64,000 bases of DNA from Ridgeia piscesae (Eukaryota > Annelida > Polychaeta > Sabellida > Siboglinidae). The notes beneath the pieces were generated by a model. It worked only from the letters and a program-made list of their open reading frames with translations, did no database searches and was not told the origin of the DNA. Both the position numbers and the translations under genes were made by a program. Positions 11,670-23,802 of this stretch are shown in pieces (position 1 is the first letter of the stretch; every line of letters starts with the position of its first letter). The stretch covers positions 1-64,000 of the forward strand of contig JAODUO010001340.1 of NCBI GenBank assembly GCA_025642075.2. Reading direction: 5' to 3'.

Positions 11670-12149
11670 GCAAAATTACATCCATGACCGGCAATGCAGT
11701 GGTTTGGAATACGTATTTATGAGTCCATCCTCATTTAGGGTCATCGTCACATGCGGCATACTGTGTAATCGTACAATCATCCAGATGTTTAACTCAACAC
11801 AGAAAATCACATGACACATGCTTAGTCACTAGCACTTCGACTCGACCAGGGAGTGGTGTATCTCGGACGCGTTCTGACGTAGACTGTAGGAAGCTGGAGC
11901 ATATTAACAATAATTATTAATATTGATGATTATGATACTATAATGACTTCTATGACACCAATATCCACAACGTTGTGGTTTGGACTACACCCCGTCGTAA
12001 TATCCGGCAAAACAAGCGCCCTCGTACAATAAGTCTTCCCCTTTTTAACCTCAACATAACACACGACACATGTTAATCATTATTTCTCCGATCAGGCGTA
12101 GCTGTATTGACTCTAACGGGAGAATAGAGAACGGCGCTAGTTCCAACAA
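11670..12149. other. Upstream region of the C4-like gene
   Basis: No gene recognised. The sequence becomes GC-richer towards 12120. Confidence 0.4.
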
Positions 12150-12181
12150 GTCACGTGACAAGGACAGACACGTCACGTGAC
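12150..12181 (+). promoter_or_regulatory. Paired GTCACGTGAC palindromes upstream of the C4-like gene
   Basis: Two perfect 10-bp palindromes at 12150-12159 and 12172-12181 lie 22 bp apart in a short direct repeat (TCACGTGACAAGGA and variant), about 100 bases before the start codon. GTCACGTGAC is the preferred site of bHLH-Zip factors of the USF/MiT-TFE type. Position and duplication suggest a promoter element; the transcription start is not visible. Confidence 0.55.
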
Positions 12182-12277
12182 AAGGAGAGTTGATGTGGGT
12201 GGAGCAGACGTCTCACAGACTCAAATACACCCGGTGTAGTGTAGTGTAGTGTGGATAGAGTGGGCACGAGACGAGCC

Positions 12278-12888
12278 ATGCGGGTCAGTGCGGCGCTACA
12301 GTGGACAGCGACAGTTGTACTTCTGTCCAGCGGCGGTGGTCAGTGTCAAACGACATATGACGAGGAGCGGTCGTCATGTGTGTATTCGTTCATCGTACCT
12401 AATGGTCAAGCGGAGGGTCGGTGTCCAGGCAGGGGGCAGTCGATGGAGACACTTCGTCTGAAGGCGTCGTTGTCACAGATGCAGCTCGACATGGAACGGA
12501 TGAAGCTGAACATTCAAATACTGCAGGTGAGTCTGGGAGTAGATTGGTGGGAAATAATTTCGTCATCGCACACGTCTTAACCGGCGACGTCTCACATCTT
12601 CCAGTCTCACGTAGCCCCGTTTCTACTGTCACAGTCTCACTGTGTACAGTCTCTCCTGTCCCAGTCTCACTAGGCTCTGTCTCTCTTGTTTCCAGTCTCG
12701 TATGAGCCAACTAACAACAGACAAGGGAAACGGTGCAGCAGAACAAAGTCAGCCGACCACCGAAGGTAGGTCCTAGACATCGTGTACTGATCTACAGGCA
12801 GTGTATGGGCGAGATCTTTCTGCTGCGTTTAATAAAATTAATAATGATTAAATGTTAATGATGGTTCAATCTTCAGTCTCGATGATTT

Positions 12889-12952
<64 letters not shown>

Positions 12953-12962
12953 TCTCTCTCTC

Positions 12963-12999
<37 letters not shown>

Positions 13000-13676
13000 C
13001 GTGCGTGCGTGCGTGCGTGTGCGTGCGTGCGTGCGTGCGTGCGTAAAGGAGTAATTGATGCAACATATACGGATTTGTTTATATTTGCTTGCAATCGAGA
13101 ATATCTGCGTGCTTGCCTGTGTGTATGTCCACGTGTGTTTTCAACGCCTGCGTACACAGCCAGTCCGACGTTCTCGGTTTTTGTGATATGAGCGGCCCTT
13201 GTCATGCGTGCACCGTGATGTCATCTCGTTCCCCGCAGCGTGGCGCGGCGCGGGCTTCGTACGTTAGGTGGCGCCTCTGGAGACGCACGTAAAGCGCCGT
13301 CTGGCGGCGTGGTGTACGTCCGCTGGGGAAGAAAGACTTGTCCGGGCAACGCGACCTTGTTGTACTCAGGTATGAAATTAGTAATACCACTTGTGAGGAT
13401 GTTGTGTTTTAAAATAATTATACTAAACGCGACTAAATTGCATATCCCAACATATATTCTGATAGTCTCGCAAGCACGTGGCCTTTGACAGCACCCGCCA
13501 AAGTAAAGTTCGTCCTTCTCTGGGACAAGAGGACATCAGTGTGATGTGTACAAGAAGTAAGTATTCGAAGGTTTCTTCTGCACCAAATGATGGAGTCTGG
13601 ACTAGTTCCACGACTACCGTAAAATAGATATTGTGCTGCACACACATGCACGCAGGCACGCACGCGACACACGCAC

Positions 13677-13714
<38 letters not shown>

Positions 13715-13834
13715 GCGCGCGCATCTGGCAGGGAGTCCTACTATCGGTGGCAGCACGGTGTTCCGTTATACATTACCGTCTGGTTTTACAAAAGGCTTCT
13801 GCTTGCTGGGGAAGTCTGTCTGATACATATAATA

Positions 13835-13886
<52 letters not shown>

Positions 13887-15051
13887 GGTGTTGTGTGTGT
13901 GTGCGGGGGTTTGTGCTGTGTGTGTGAATGTGTGTGTTGTGTGTTTGCCGAATATGTGGGAAGGCCCTTAACTGATATATGTCGTCGTTTTCATGATAAA
14001 GAAAGAAAGTTCAGCGTGTTCATTCTCACGCCTCTGTTCGCCAGGCGTGGCCGGTGGATCTTATCACACCCACAAGGGGGGCGGCGCGAACTACCAGTGT
14101 CTACCCCGGAACCCCCAGTGGGGTGAACACACGGACGGGACCAAGTCGGGCACTTATATGTACGGTGGAGAGTACGAATTCCTTGCTGCTAACTCTCCCT
14201 TTCTTGGTAATCATTGCTCGTTGGATGAATTACGAACCTATCTACAAGCACCAATTTCTACACTACTCAATATAAACAAACTAACTACACATTACTATAC
14301 ATACATAACTCATTTACATCACTATCCAAATATAACACACTGCACGTCAACATACTTCTCTACAAATTCACATCACTACACATCACTTAGTACACGCACA
14401 CGCGCACACACCACAGACACACACACCACACGCACACCACACACACACACACACGCGCACGCACACGCACAGACATACACACACACACCACACGCAACAC
14501 ACACACACAACAACACACACACGCGCACACACACGCGCACACACACGCACGCGCACGCGCACACGCACACGCACACGCAACGCACACGCACACGCACAAA
14601 TTGTTACACTATATATAACATTTCTCACAAAATAACATCACACATAACTAGGCAAGCATAAGTCACTAAACATCACGACACAAACACTCACTGGCTGTTT
14701 CTCATTGTTGATTATTTACAGACTAACTACGCCGGGAACCTGCTCAATAACAACGTGCCGTGTGCGGTGTGTCACGTGACAGAGCGTCACGTGAAGGTGA
14801 TGATCCCAGTACGGAAGCAGTGTCCTGGCGAGTGGACGCGAGAGTACGGCGGCTACTTGACGACGAGTCACCACCAGCACCACAGGGCGACGTTCGAGTG
14901 TATGGACGAGGCGCCGGAAGTGATCGAAGGAGCCGGGGGAGACGAGAACGGAGCTCTGTTCTACACAGTCGAGGGAGACTGCGGCTACAGCCTCCCTTGT
15001 CCCAACTACATCGAAGGTTGGGTGCTCACGTGTGTCGTCTGTACTAAGTGA
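12278..15051 (+). CDS. Secreted cysteine-rich protein, 'short-chain collagen C4-like' family, about five exons
   Basis: Exon 1 (12278-12526): start in context GAGCCATGC; signal peptide about residues 1-22 with TATVVLLSS core; short Cys segment SCVYSFIVPNGQAEGRCPG; heptad-like coiled coil ending NIQILQ; donor CAG|GTGAGT. Exon 2 (12696-12765): S/T/Q-rich linker, donor GAAG|GTAGGT. Exon 3 (about 13268-13369): VVYVRWGRKTCPGNATLLYS; its acceptor is uncertain because the best CAG at 13236-13238 gives a stop in phase, while TTAG at 13264-13267 keeps the frame. Exon 4 (14045-14206): THKGGGANYQCLPRNPQWG. Exon 5 (14722-15051): NNNVPCAVCHVTERHVKVMI, CPGEWTREYGGYL, GALFYTVEGDCGY, ending LTCVVCTK. The domain order matches secreted invertebrate proteins named this way; molecular function is unknown (extracellular, coiled-coil multimer, possibly recognition). 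The exon 4 to 5 join is out of phase with GT-AG splicing (see findings), so the copy may be damaged or mis-assembled. Confidence 0.8.
12527..14721. repeat. Intronic microsatellites of the C4-like gene
   Basis: Introns hold CT (12893-12963) running into GT and GCGT (12965-13044), CA/CG (13667-13722), GT (13840-13881) and a mixed CA/CG array (about 14391-14598). The long alternating purine-pyrimidine runs could adopt Z-DNA. Cys/Val or His/Thr open frames over them are artefacts. Confidence 0.9.
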
Positions 15052-18000
15052 ATCCACCATGGGCGCTCACGTGTGTCGTCTATACTAAGTGAATCCACCA
15101 TGGGCGCTCACGTGTGTCGTCTGTACTAAGTGAATCCACCATGGACGCTCACGTGTGTCGTCTGTACTAAGTGAATCCACCATGGACGCTCACGTGTGTC
15201 GTCTATACAAAGTGAATCCACCTTGGACGCTCACGTGTGTCGTCTGTACTAAGTGAATCCACCATGGACGCTCACGTGTGTCGTCTATACAAAGTGAATC
15301 CACCTTGGACGCTCACGTGTGTCGTCTGTACTAAGTGAATCCACCATGGACGCTCACGTGTGTCGTCTGTACTAAGTGAATCCACCATGGGCGCTCACGT
15401 GTGTCGTCTGTACTAAGTGAATCCACCATGGACGCTCACGTGTGTCGTCTGTACTAAGTGAATCCACCATGGACGCTCACGTGTCGTCTGTATAAGTGAA
15501 TCCACCATGGACGCTCACGTGTGTCGTCTAACAAGTGAATCCACCTTGGACGCTCACGTGTGTCGTTGTACTAAGTGAATCCACCATGGACGCTCACGTG
15601 TGTCTGTACTAAATGAATCCACCATGGACGCTCACGTGTGTCGTCTATACAAAGTGAATCCACCTTGGACGCTCACGTGTGTCGTCTGTACTAAGTGAAT
15701 CCACCATGGACGCTCACGTGTGTCGTCTGTACTAAGTGAATCCACCATGGGCGCTCACGTGTGTCGTCTGTACTAAGTGAATCCACCATGGACGCTCACG
15801 TGTGTCGTCTATACTAAGTGAATCCACCTTGGACGCTCACGTGTGTCGTCTGTACTAAGTGAATCCACCATAGGGCGCTCACGTGTTTCGTCTGTACAAA
15901 GTGAATCCACCATAGGCGCTCACGTGTGTCGTCTGTACTAAGTAAATCCACTATAGGCGCTCATGTGTGTCGTCTGTACTAAGTGAATCCACCATGGGCG
16001 CTCACGTCTGTCGTCTATACTAAGTGAATCCACCATGGGCGCTCACGTGTGTCGTCTGTACTAAGTGAATCCACCATGGGGACGGGGGTCACTGTGTCAC
16101 CATGGGCTCACGTGTGTCGTACTAAGTGAATCCACCATGGGCGCTCACGTGTGTCGTCTACACTAAGTGAATCCACCATGGGCGCTCGCGTGTGTCGTCT
16201 GTACTAAGTGAATCCACCATGGGCGCTCACGTGTGTCGTCTGTACTAAGTGAATCCACCATGGGCGCTCACGTGTGTCGTCTGTACTAAGTGAATCCACC
16301 ATGGGCGCTCACGTGTGTCGTCTGTACTAAGTGAATCCACTATAGGCGCTCACGTGTGTCGTCTGTACTAAGTGAATCCACCATGGGCGCTCACGTGTGT
16401 CGTCTGTACTAAGTGAATCCACTATGGGCGCTCACGTGTGTCGTCTGTACTAAGTGAATCCACCATGGGCGCTCACGTGTGTCGTCTGTACTAAGTAAAT
16501 CCATTATAGGCGCTCATGTGTGTCGTCTGTACTAAGTGAATCCACCATGGGCGCTCACGTGTGTCGTCTGTACTAAGTAAATCCACTATAGGCTCTCACG
16601 TGTGTCGTCTGTACTAAGTGAATCCACCATGGGCGCTCACGTGTGTCGTCTGTACTAAGTGAATCCACCATGGGCGCTCACGTGTGTCGTCTGTACTAAG
16701 TGAATCCACCATGGGCGCTCACGTGTGTCGTCTGTACTAAATGAATCCACCATGGACGCTCACGTGTGTCGTCTATACTAAGTGAATCCACCTTGGACGC
16801 TCACGTGTGTCGTCTGTACTAAGTGAATCCACCTTAGGCGCTCACGTGTTTCGTCTGTACAACGTGAATCCACCATAGGCGCTCACGTGTGTCGTCTGTA
16901 CTAAGTAAATCCACTATAGGCGCTCATGTGTGTCGTCTGTACTTTAAGGAATCCACCATGGGCTCATCTGTCGTCTATACTAGTGAATCCACCATGAGCG
17001 CTCACGGGGTGTCGTACTAAGTGAATCCACCATGGGTGCTCACGTGTGTCGTCGTACTAAAGTGAATCCACCATGGGCGCTCACGTGTGTCGTCCGTACA
17101 AGTGAACCACCATGGGCGCTCACGGGGTGTCGTACTAGTGAATCCACCATGGGCGCTCACGGTGTGTCTACTAATAATCCACCATGGACGCTCACGTGTG
17201 TCGTCCGTACTAAGTGATCCACCATGGACGCTCACGTGTGTCGTCCGTACTAAGTGAATCCACCATGGGCGCTCACGTGTGTCGTCCGTACTAAGTGAAT
17301 CCACCATGGACGCTCACGTGTGTCGTCTGTACTAAGTGAATCCACCATGGGCGCTCACGTGTGTCGTCCTTACTAAGTGAGTCCACCATGGGCGCTCACG
17401 TGTTTCGTCTGTACTAAGTGAATCCACCATGGGCGCTCACGTGTGTCGTCTATACTAAGTAAATCCACTATAGGCGCTCATGTGTGTCGTCTGTATTAAG
17501 TAAATCCACTATAGGCGCTCATGTGTGTGTCGTCTGTACTATGTGAATCCACCATGGGCGCTCACGTGTGTCGTCTGTACTAAGTAAATCCACTATAGGC
17601 GCTCATGTGTGTGTCGTCCGTACTAAGTGAGTCCACTATAGGCGCTCATGTGTGTGTCGTCTGTACTAAGTGAATCCACGGCGCTCAGGTGTCGTCTGTA
17701 CTAATAAATCCACTATAGGCGCTCACGTGTATCGTCTGTACTAAGTGAATCCACCAAGGCGCTCACGGTGTCGTCGTACTAAGTGAATCCACCATGGGCG
17801 CTCACGTGTGTCGTCCGAAAAACCCTAAGTGAATCCACCATGGGCGCTCACGTGTGTCGTCCGTACTAAGTGAATCCACCATGGGCGCTCACGTGTGTCG
17901 TCTGTACTAAGTGAATCCACCATGGGCGCTCACGTGTGTCGTCTGTACTAAGTGAATCCACCATGGGCGCTCACGTGTGTCGTCTGTACAAAGTGAATCC

Positions 18001-18720
18001 CATGGGCGCTCACGTGTGTCGTCTGTACTAAGTGAATCCACCATGGCGCTCACGTGTCGTCTGTACTAAGTGAATCCACCATGGACGTCAGTGTGTCGTC
18101 TGTACTAAGTGAACCACCATGGGCGCTCACGTGTCGTCTGTACTAAGTAACCACCATGGGCGCTCACGTGTGTCGTCTGTACTAAGTGAATCCCCTGGCG
18201 CTCACATGTGTTCTGTACTAGTGAATCCACCATAGGCGCTCACGTGTGTCGTCTGTACTAAGTGAATCCACCATGGGCGCTCACGTGTGTCGTCTGTACT
18301 AAGTGAATCCACCATGGGCGCTCACGTGTGTCGTCTGTACTAAGTGAATCCACCATGGGGGCTCACGTGTGTCGTCTGTACTAAGTGAATCCACCATGGC
18401 GCTCACGTGTGTCGTCTGTACTAAGTGAATCCACCATGGGCGCTCACGTGTGTCGTCTGTACTAAGTGAATCCACCATGGGCGCTCACGTGTGTCGTCTG
18501 TACTATGTGAATCCACCATGGGCGCTCACGTGTGTCGTCTGTACTAAGTGAATCCACCATGGGCGCTCACGTGTGTCGTCTGTACTAAGTGAATCCACCA
18601 TAGGCGCTCACGTGTGTCGTCTGTACTAAGTGAATCCACCATGGGCGCTCACGTGTGTCGTCTGTACTAAGTGAATCCACCATGGGCGCTCACGTGTGTC
18701 GTTTTATACTACGTAATCCT
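15026..18720 (+). repeat. 41-bp minisatellite, about 90 copies, seeded by the C4-like gene's 3' end
   Basis: The unit can be read as GGGCGCTCACGTGTGTCGTC plus TGTACTAAGTGAATCCACCAT. The first unit overlaps the last codons and TGA of the gene (15026-15051). Most copies differ at one to three positions (GGGCG or GGACG; CCATGG, CCTTGG or CTATAGG). Indel-rich copies cluster at 16080-16110, 16940-17220 and 17690-18230. Each typical unit contains the E-box CACGTG, the stop text TACTAAGTGA and CCACCATGG. Length is about 3.7 kb. Confidence 0.97.
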
Positions 18721-18771
18721 CCCATGGACGATCATTTGTGTCGTGTGTACAGCCTGCGAAGTTCCTTGGCG

Positions 18772-18777
18772 AATAAA
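18772..18777 (+). terminator. Candidate poly(A) signal of the C4-like gene
   Basis: AATAAA lies about 50 bases after the last satellite unit. If it is used, the whole 3.7-kb array is 3' UTR. No closer AATAAA was seen between the stop codon and here. Confidence 0.4.
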
Positions 18778-18779
18778 AT

Positions 18780-21700
18780 ATAGATGTTCCACCGTCTAGT
18801 AAAGGACCCCGTTGGAATTAATATATGTTATCATGTATGGTTTAAATCCAATTTCCACGTGCTCCAATGTACTTTTATACCGAACCTAAACTGTACGTTG
18901 TACGTAAATGAGACATTTTCATGTACATGCATCCGCCAGATGACTGCCTGCTTGCTACTTCCGGTCTTCAGAACAAGTCAGTCATGTTTGCGTGTACAAA
19001 CAATAATAAGTCATCTACGGCCGCTTTTAACGGATTATGTATGCCTGTTCTGTTCACGGATTTAGCAGTAAGAGCAGGCATACATTTCCCAGAATATAAA
19101 GGGAAATATAATGCTTGGGCGATAGCAATTAGTCGATCAGAGGCTGTCTGAGCCACACGGAAAATTACAGAAGCCAATACTGATAACAGGGTATAAGCCA
19201 GTAATGCTCATTTCAATACGACGGATTATAAATTGAAAACATTAATTGGGACGGATGCAGTCTTGTGATAAATTTCTGTCGATAGTACGGCTTTTATGTA
19301 ATATAACCTGTCAACTTGTGCTTATGCCTGCGGGTAGAGGGGGCGCGTCGCGTCTAGAATATTCAGAGCAGGTCAAAATTCGTGGTACTTAATTAGATCT
19401 TACGTATTTTTGCACGTTTCTCGTCCATAGCGATCAGCTTGTGTTTTTATGAAAGGAAGACAGTTTCTTCACTGTATAAAACAAATCAGTTAATGTCAAT
19501 ACGACTGTTTGCTCGTCTACACGACAATAGCACTTATTTTTGTATTATTTCATATTAACAAAAGCCAGAATAGAGAGAGCTAACAACATTATTTTACGTA
19601 AAGACGTGCCTGATGAATGCAGCATTTTAAACTGGGTGTGAAACAAAATAATCCTATTCAATGACATACCGTGTCAGCCAATTACTAAAACGGTATCCTT
19701 GACACCTTAGCCGCCATATGATATAGGTTGCAACGTTGGCAGAGTTCAGACACAGGCTTAGAAAACCATATTATGGTTGTATAGACTCTGATAAAAGTGA
19801 TCATTCCCCATTTTACAGGTATGTTACATTTTCTACATTGACGTATTTGTTAAATAAAATATGCCTTGTATACTCACAAGTTATTTTGAACTACTTCCCG
19901 GAATCAAATTGTTACTTATTTGTTATGCTATCGTACATAGCTGTCAATAAATTACTTGGAGCCGTGAGGATTTTCTGTTATTTCTCAAGTGTCAAAGGGC
20001 CAACAGCGTTCACAGTAAACCAGATCTCCATTGGCACGACGTAAATTAGATTAGCCTTTTCATTCGTTTTCACTACAGCCACGTCACAGTTAGGTTCACC
20101 TCAATACTACAGCTAACTCACAAATAGGGCCACCTCAATACTACAGCCACGATCATTCCTCTTTATAATCTACCCTATCCTTGCCTATCAATAACCTCCT
20201 CCAGCCCTTACAACGCCTACCAAGGCATTTAAACAATAATACATTCAACACTATCCACCCCAGTAAGAACTGCTACACATTTTCATATTTTCCTCGAACA
20301 ATAAGTAGGCACTTCAACGAAATCAGCGGCCGTGATGTTTCAAAACGGTGACGCGGTAACCGTTTCGTTTACTCGACACCTGGGTAGCATTTCCGTTTAC
20401 TATGTGTGTGAAATTTCATTTGAACTAGTACTACTAGACTAGCGTGCGCGTGATTGATTTGTTTATGTCATGAGACCGAGAGCGCCCCACCAGAGGTGCT
20501 TACACTAATTTATTACACAATTTATCTCGCTGAATGCGACACATAATACACATTTCTACATTGAACACACTGATAGTGATACAGGGTCCTTATTTATTTT
20601 ACTCATCAGTCATGAACATCATATTGTATAATACAGACATCACTTTACAACTTAATTACAAGACACTGGAATTATACAGTTTCTGTACGACACCCTGGAT
20701 TATGAACATTCCTGTATAGATCTTGCAGAATATTGTGAATATTGCAAAAAGACAGTATTGTGAGGTGGAGTAATGTGAGCAGCTTCTTCATCTTGCACTT
20801 TATCCCTGTGGAGGGTAACGCAGAAAGCAATCTTGCATTTGGCACAAGGTCAAGAGATGTTGGAGTCGGTGATGAAACACTGTGAACATTTATAAACAAT
20901 ACTTCATCAAGTTCATGTTGAAATGCAGAATATTATGAAACGGTAACAATTTATTACTGGCCTCTACTGAGCCTGCAGCATTTGTCCAACCTGTAACCAC
21001 ACGGTCACCCATAAATAAGTGAAGTATGACAACTGTGCTCCATTGTCATGCATTAAACTGTTGAGTTTGCTATTTACTAATATTTATTAATAAAGGTATT
21101 ATTTAAGCTATGATGACATGTATTTATTGATTGTTGATCATGTTTCATGTGGTTCTAGACATTGCATAAATTATATTTACTTCATAAAAAGAAATAATTA
21201 TTTACTGCAGGCTTTCATCAAAACGTAACCATTAGTCGAGTTAGCATGCTAACATTACCCAATATTAACTTTAATTAAGTTAGTGTTAATATGAAATTAC
21301 TGGCTAATGTAATTAATGTGGGAATGTCTTAATAATTATGGACATTACGTCATTTTATTCATATGTATGTATATACTAAACACGGCTACTAATTATATAT
21401 TGATTTATTGATTAGTTTATTATTAATATTACATAACTGTTTAATTTATATCTATTACCATAAGTAAGGTGGTTTTACAAATTTCATGTTTATATGATAT
21501 TATAAACATTAAAAAATTATATTCATGGACATTGTGTCTTTTTACAAAAAAGTTGAGGTTGCCTGCTAATTATCGCCTATTAACTAATTAATTAATGTAT
21601 TATTAAATGACTAGTTAATATATAGTTGGTCTCAACATCAATGTGGTTATGCACACTGCATAATATGTGTAAATGTCTTCATATTTATGGACGCTGCTGG

Positions 21701-22500
21701 TCTTAATTAGAATGTTTTGGTATGTTAACTTGGTACACTACTAAATTAATACTGGCTAATTAACTGAATTGTTTAGTATGAAATAAATATCAATATTGAA
21801 AATTGATTACTCCAGTATTTCAAAATATTGCAAACAGTATTTTAATAGTTATATAAATAACACAAGTTATGCCATTTTAAAGTCACTTTTATTCAAATAG
21901 TTATCAACAAAAACACGAAAATGAGCTCATTTTACTATTATAAGTGATACACAAATTTTGCGCCATTTTCCCGTCTTTAAATTGCAATAATTGTGGATCT
22001 AATAAACGTATCGTAATAAAATTAACAGTTATGTGATCTGTAACTTATTACCTTTCACATAAGCCTATTTTCCAACATGATGATTTTGAATTTTGTTTAC
22101 CAGATGCAATTGTTAACATTCCTGAACCACAACATTTTAGACAAGCTTTGATACATGAATAATAACCAAACAAGCATGCGCACCCAACCCTGATCTTTTG
22201 ACTCACCAGGAGTGTTGGCCACTACAGCAACAAGATAAGACAAGATGGCAGGTTGATTATTTATAATCAATCAAGTATCAACAGTTAGTTACTGCGTAAC
22301 TAATGTTGACCTAATTAAACTTCTCCCATAAAAGCCTCGGTCACGATGTCCCAGTGGGTGAACTAGCCAATAAAACCCATCGTTACATCGTTACATTATG
22401 TTTTGGAACGTTCGCGAAACCGCGTATAAATTATGGATCGAATCTCTACTAAATATTGTCGTTATAATTATATATTTGCCTATATTTTATGGATCCATGA
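18780..22500. other. AT-rich region, no gene recognised
   Basis: Open frames are short and compositionally random. 20090-20150 holds a small duplication of CACCTCAATACTACAGC. 21000-21900 is rich in ATTAAT words, perhaps an eroded AT-rich transposon, but no ends were found. Confidence 0.45.
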
Positions 22501-22605
22501 CATTTTGAAAAGGACACTTTGGTAATGGACATTTTTGTAACAGACATTTCGGTAACAGGACCTTTTGGTCACTAGACAGGACATTTTGGTAAAACGACTG
22601 AAAAT
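22498..22605. repeat. Short degenerate repeats (GGACATTTTGGTAA-like)
   Basis: About five to six imperfect units of 16-20 bases, with text such as GACATTTTG, GGACACTTTGGTAA, GACATTTCGGTAACA and GGACATTTTGGTAA. Confidence 0.6.
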
Positions 22606-22844
22606 AATCAGAGTCAAGTCTACCATATCAGGAGGTAACCGGCATAAATAAACTCGGTTTATTGGAAATATCGCTCATTCCAAGCCAGATCATACCACTT
22701 TGCTAAGTAGAAGACTCTCCATTGTTTGATATAATTTTGGATGGATGTATTAAAGCAATTATTTAGTTTTACGTAGGGTTTCTTTTTACCATGGATAATT
22801 GCTTTGAGCAAGCACTTCATGATGCTACACTTGACCCCACTACT

Positions 22845-23110
22845 TACTTACTTATGCCGGTTTGCTCGCTTGGAGCATATGCATCGCCAAATAAACGTCA
22901 CTGTTGTCTGTCTGTGGCCATCCTCTCCGTCTCTCTCCTGGTGTATCCCATCCTTTTTTGTCTCCCTTTCTGTGTCTCTTTCCGAGGTATTCCTTGGCCT
23001 TCCTCTTTGCCTCTTCACTGGGGCTCTACAGGGGAGTTGACCCCACTGGTTGCCTGTAAACAGGAGTGGCCCTAATGACATAGATTGTTTGCACCCTGCT
23101 GGCCATGGAC
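22845..23110 (-). mobile_element. RTE-type LINE, 3' end
   Basis: On the minus strand the sequence reads PVKRQRGRPRNT then ERDTERETKKDG, a strongly diagnostic segment of the C-terminus of RTE/BovB-like ORFs (family pattern: KR-x-RGRP-x-TW-RR-x-x-E-E). It runs out through a TAAG tetranucleotide tail (plus-strand CTTACTTA near 22845-22857). In-frame damage: the expected Trp after RNT is Ser, and the frame then drifts. It is a 5'-truncated dead copy. Confidence 0.7.
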
Positions 23111-23800
23111 CTTGCATAACATACAGTGTTAGTCATGTTTATTTAGATATTGTGTTCTGTTTATGATGCTTAATCTACACTATGCCATATTAAGTATTTA
23201 GAAATATAATGTATTCTATGAATGAAGTTAGCTGGTCAGTATCAGACACTGCCAAGTGCATGGCTACTTATGTCACAATGATTAATCACCATATGGGAAG
23301 GCTGTGGGGCATATTCCAGATATATTTACACTTGAAAATATGGTGGAAGCCGTACTTGATAGCATAGTAATAAAGTGCAAACATTGGCCAAATGTCTGCT
23401 CAAATTGTCATAGAATATATATCCTGCATATTTAGTAAATTGCATTGAATGTTATAACAGAAAATAATATAGCCTAGGTGTATATGGAATATCCCTCGTT
23501 TCCTCAAAGTTTTCACACATTTCACAACAACGTAAATAGCAAACTATAATAACATGCATGATCATGTATGACAGTTGCAAGGCATACCCTATGGCTACAG
23601 CGAATGTAGGCCGAACCTGTCATGAGCCGATCATCTGGCACCTGACCAGTTAACCTCCATCCGGGAGTTGCTGCCCGGCCGGGCCCGAGTCGCGTCCGCT
23701 GACCTTACATAGAGGTCAGTGGAATCTTACATTCAAAACATCGTCATCAAATTCCTTTCCTATAGTCACTTTTTTGTATTTATTTTCTGCATTCATCCAC
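23111..23800. other. No gene recognised
   Basis: AT-rich. 23640-23705 is a short GC-rich patch (GCTGCCCGGCCGGGCCCGAG). Confidence 0.4.
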
Positions 23801-23802
23801 CG

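Noticed and set aside
15026..18720. CRISPR array
   Set aside because: The units are contiguous with no unique spacers, and the genome is eukaryotic; it is a minisatellite.
22791..23075. Plus-strand 94-codon frame as a membrane protein
   Set aside because: The minus strand carries the diagnostic RTE C-terminal motif; the plus frame is its shadow.
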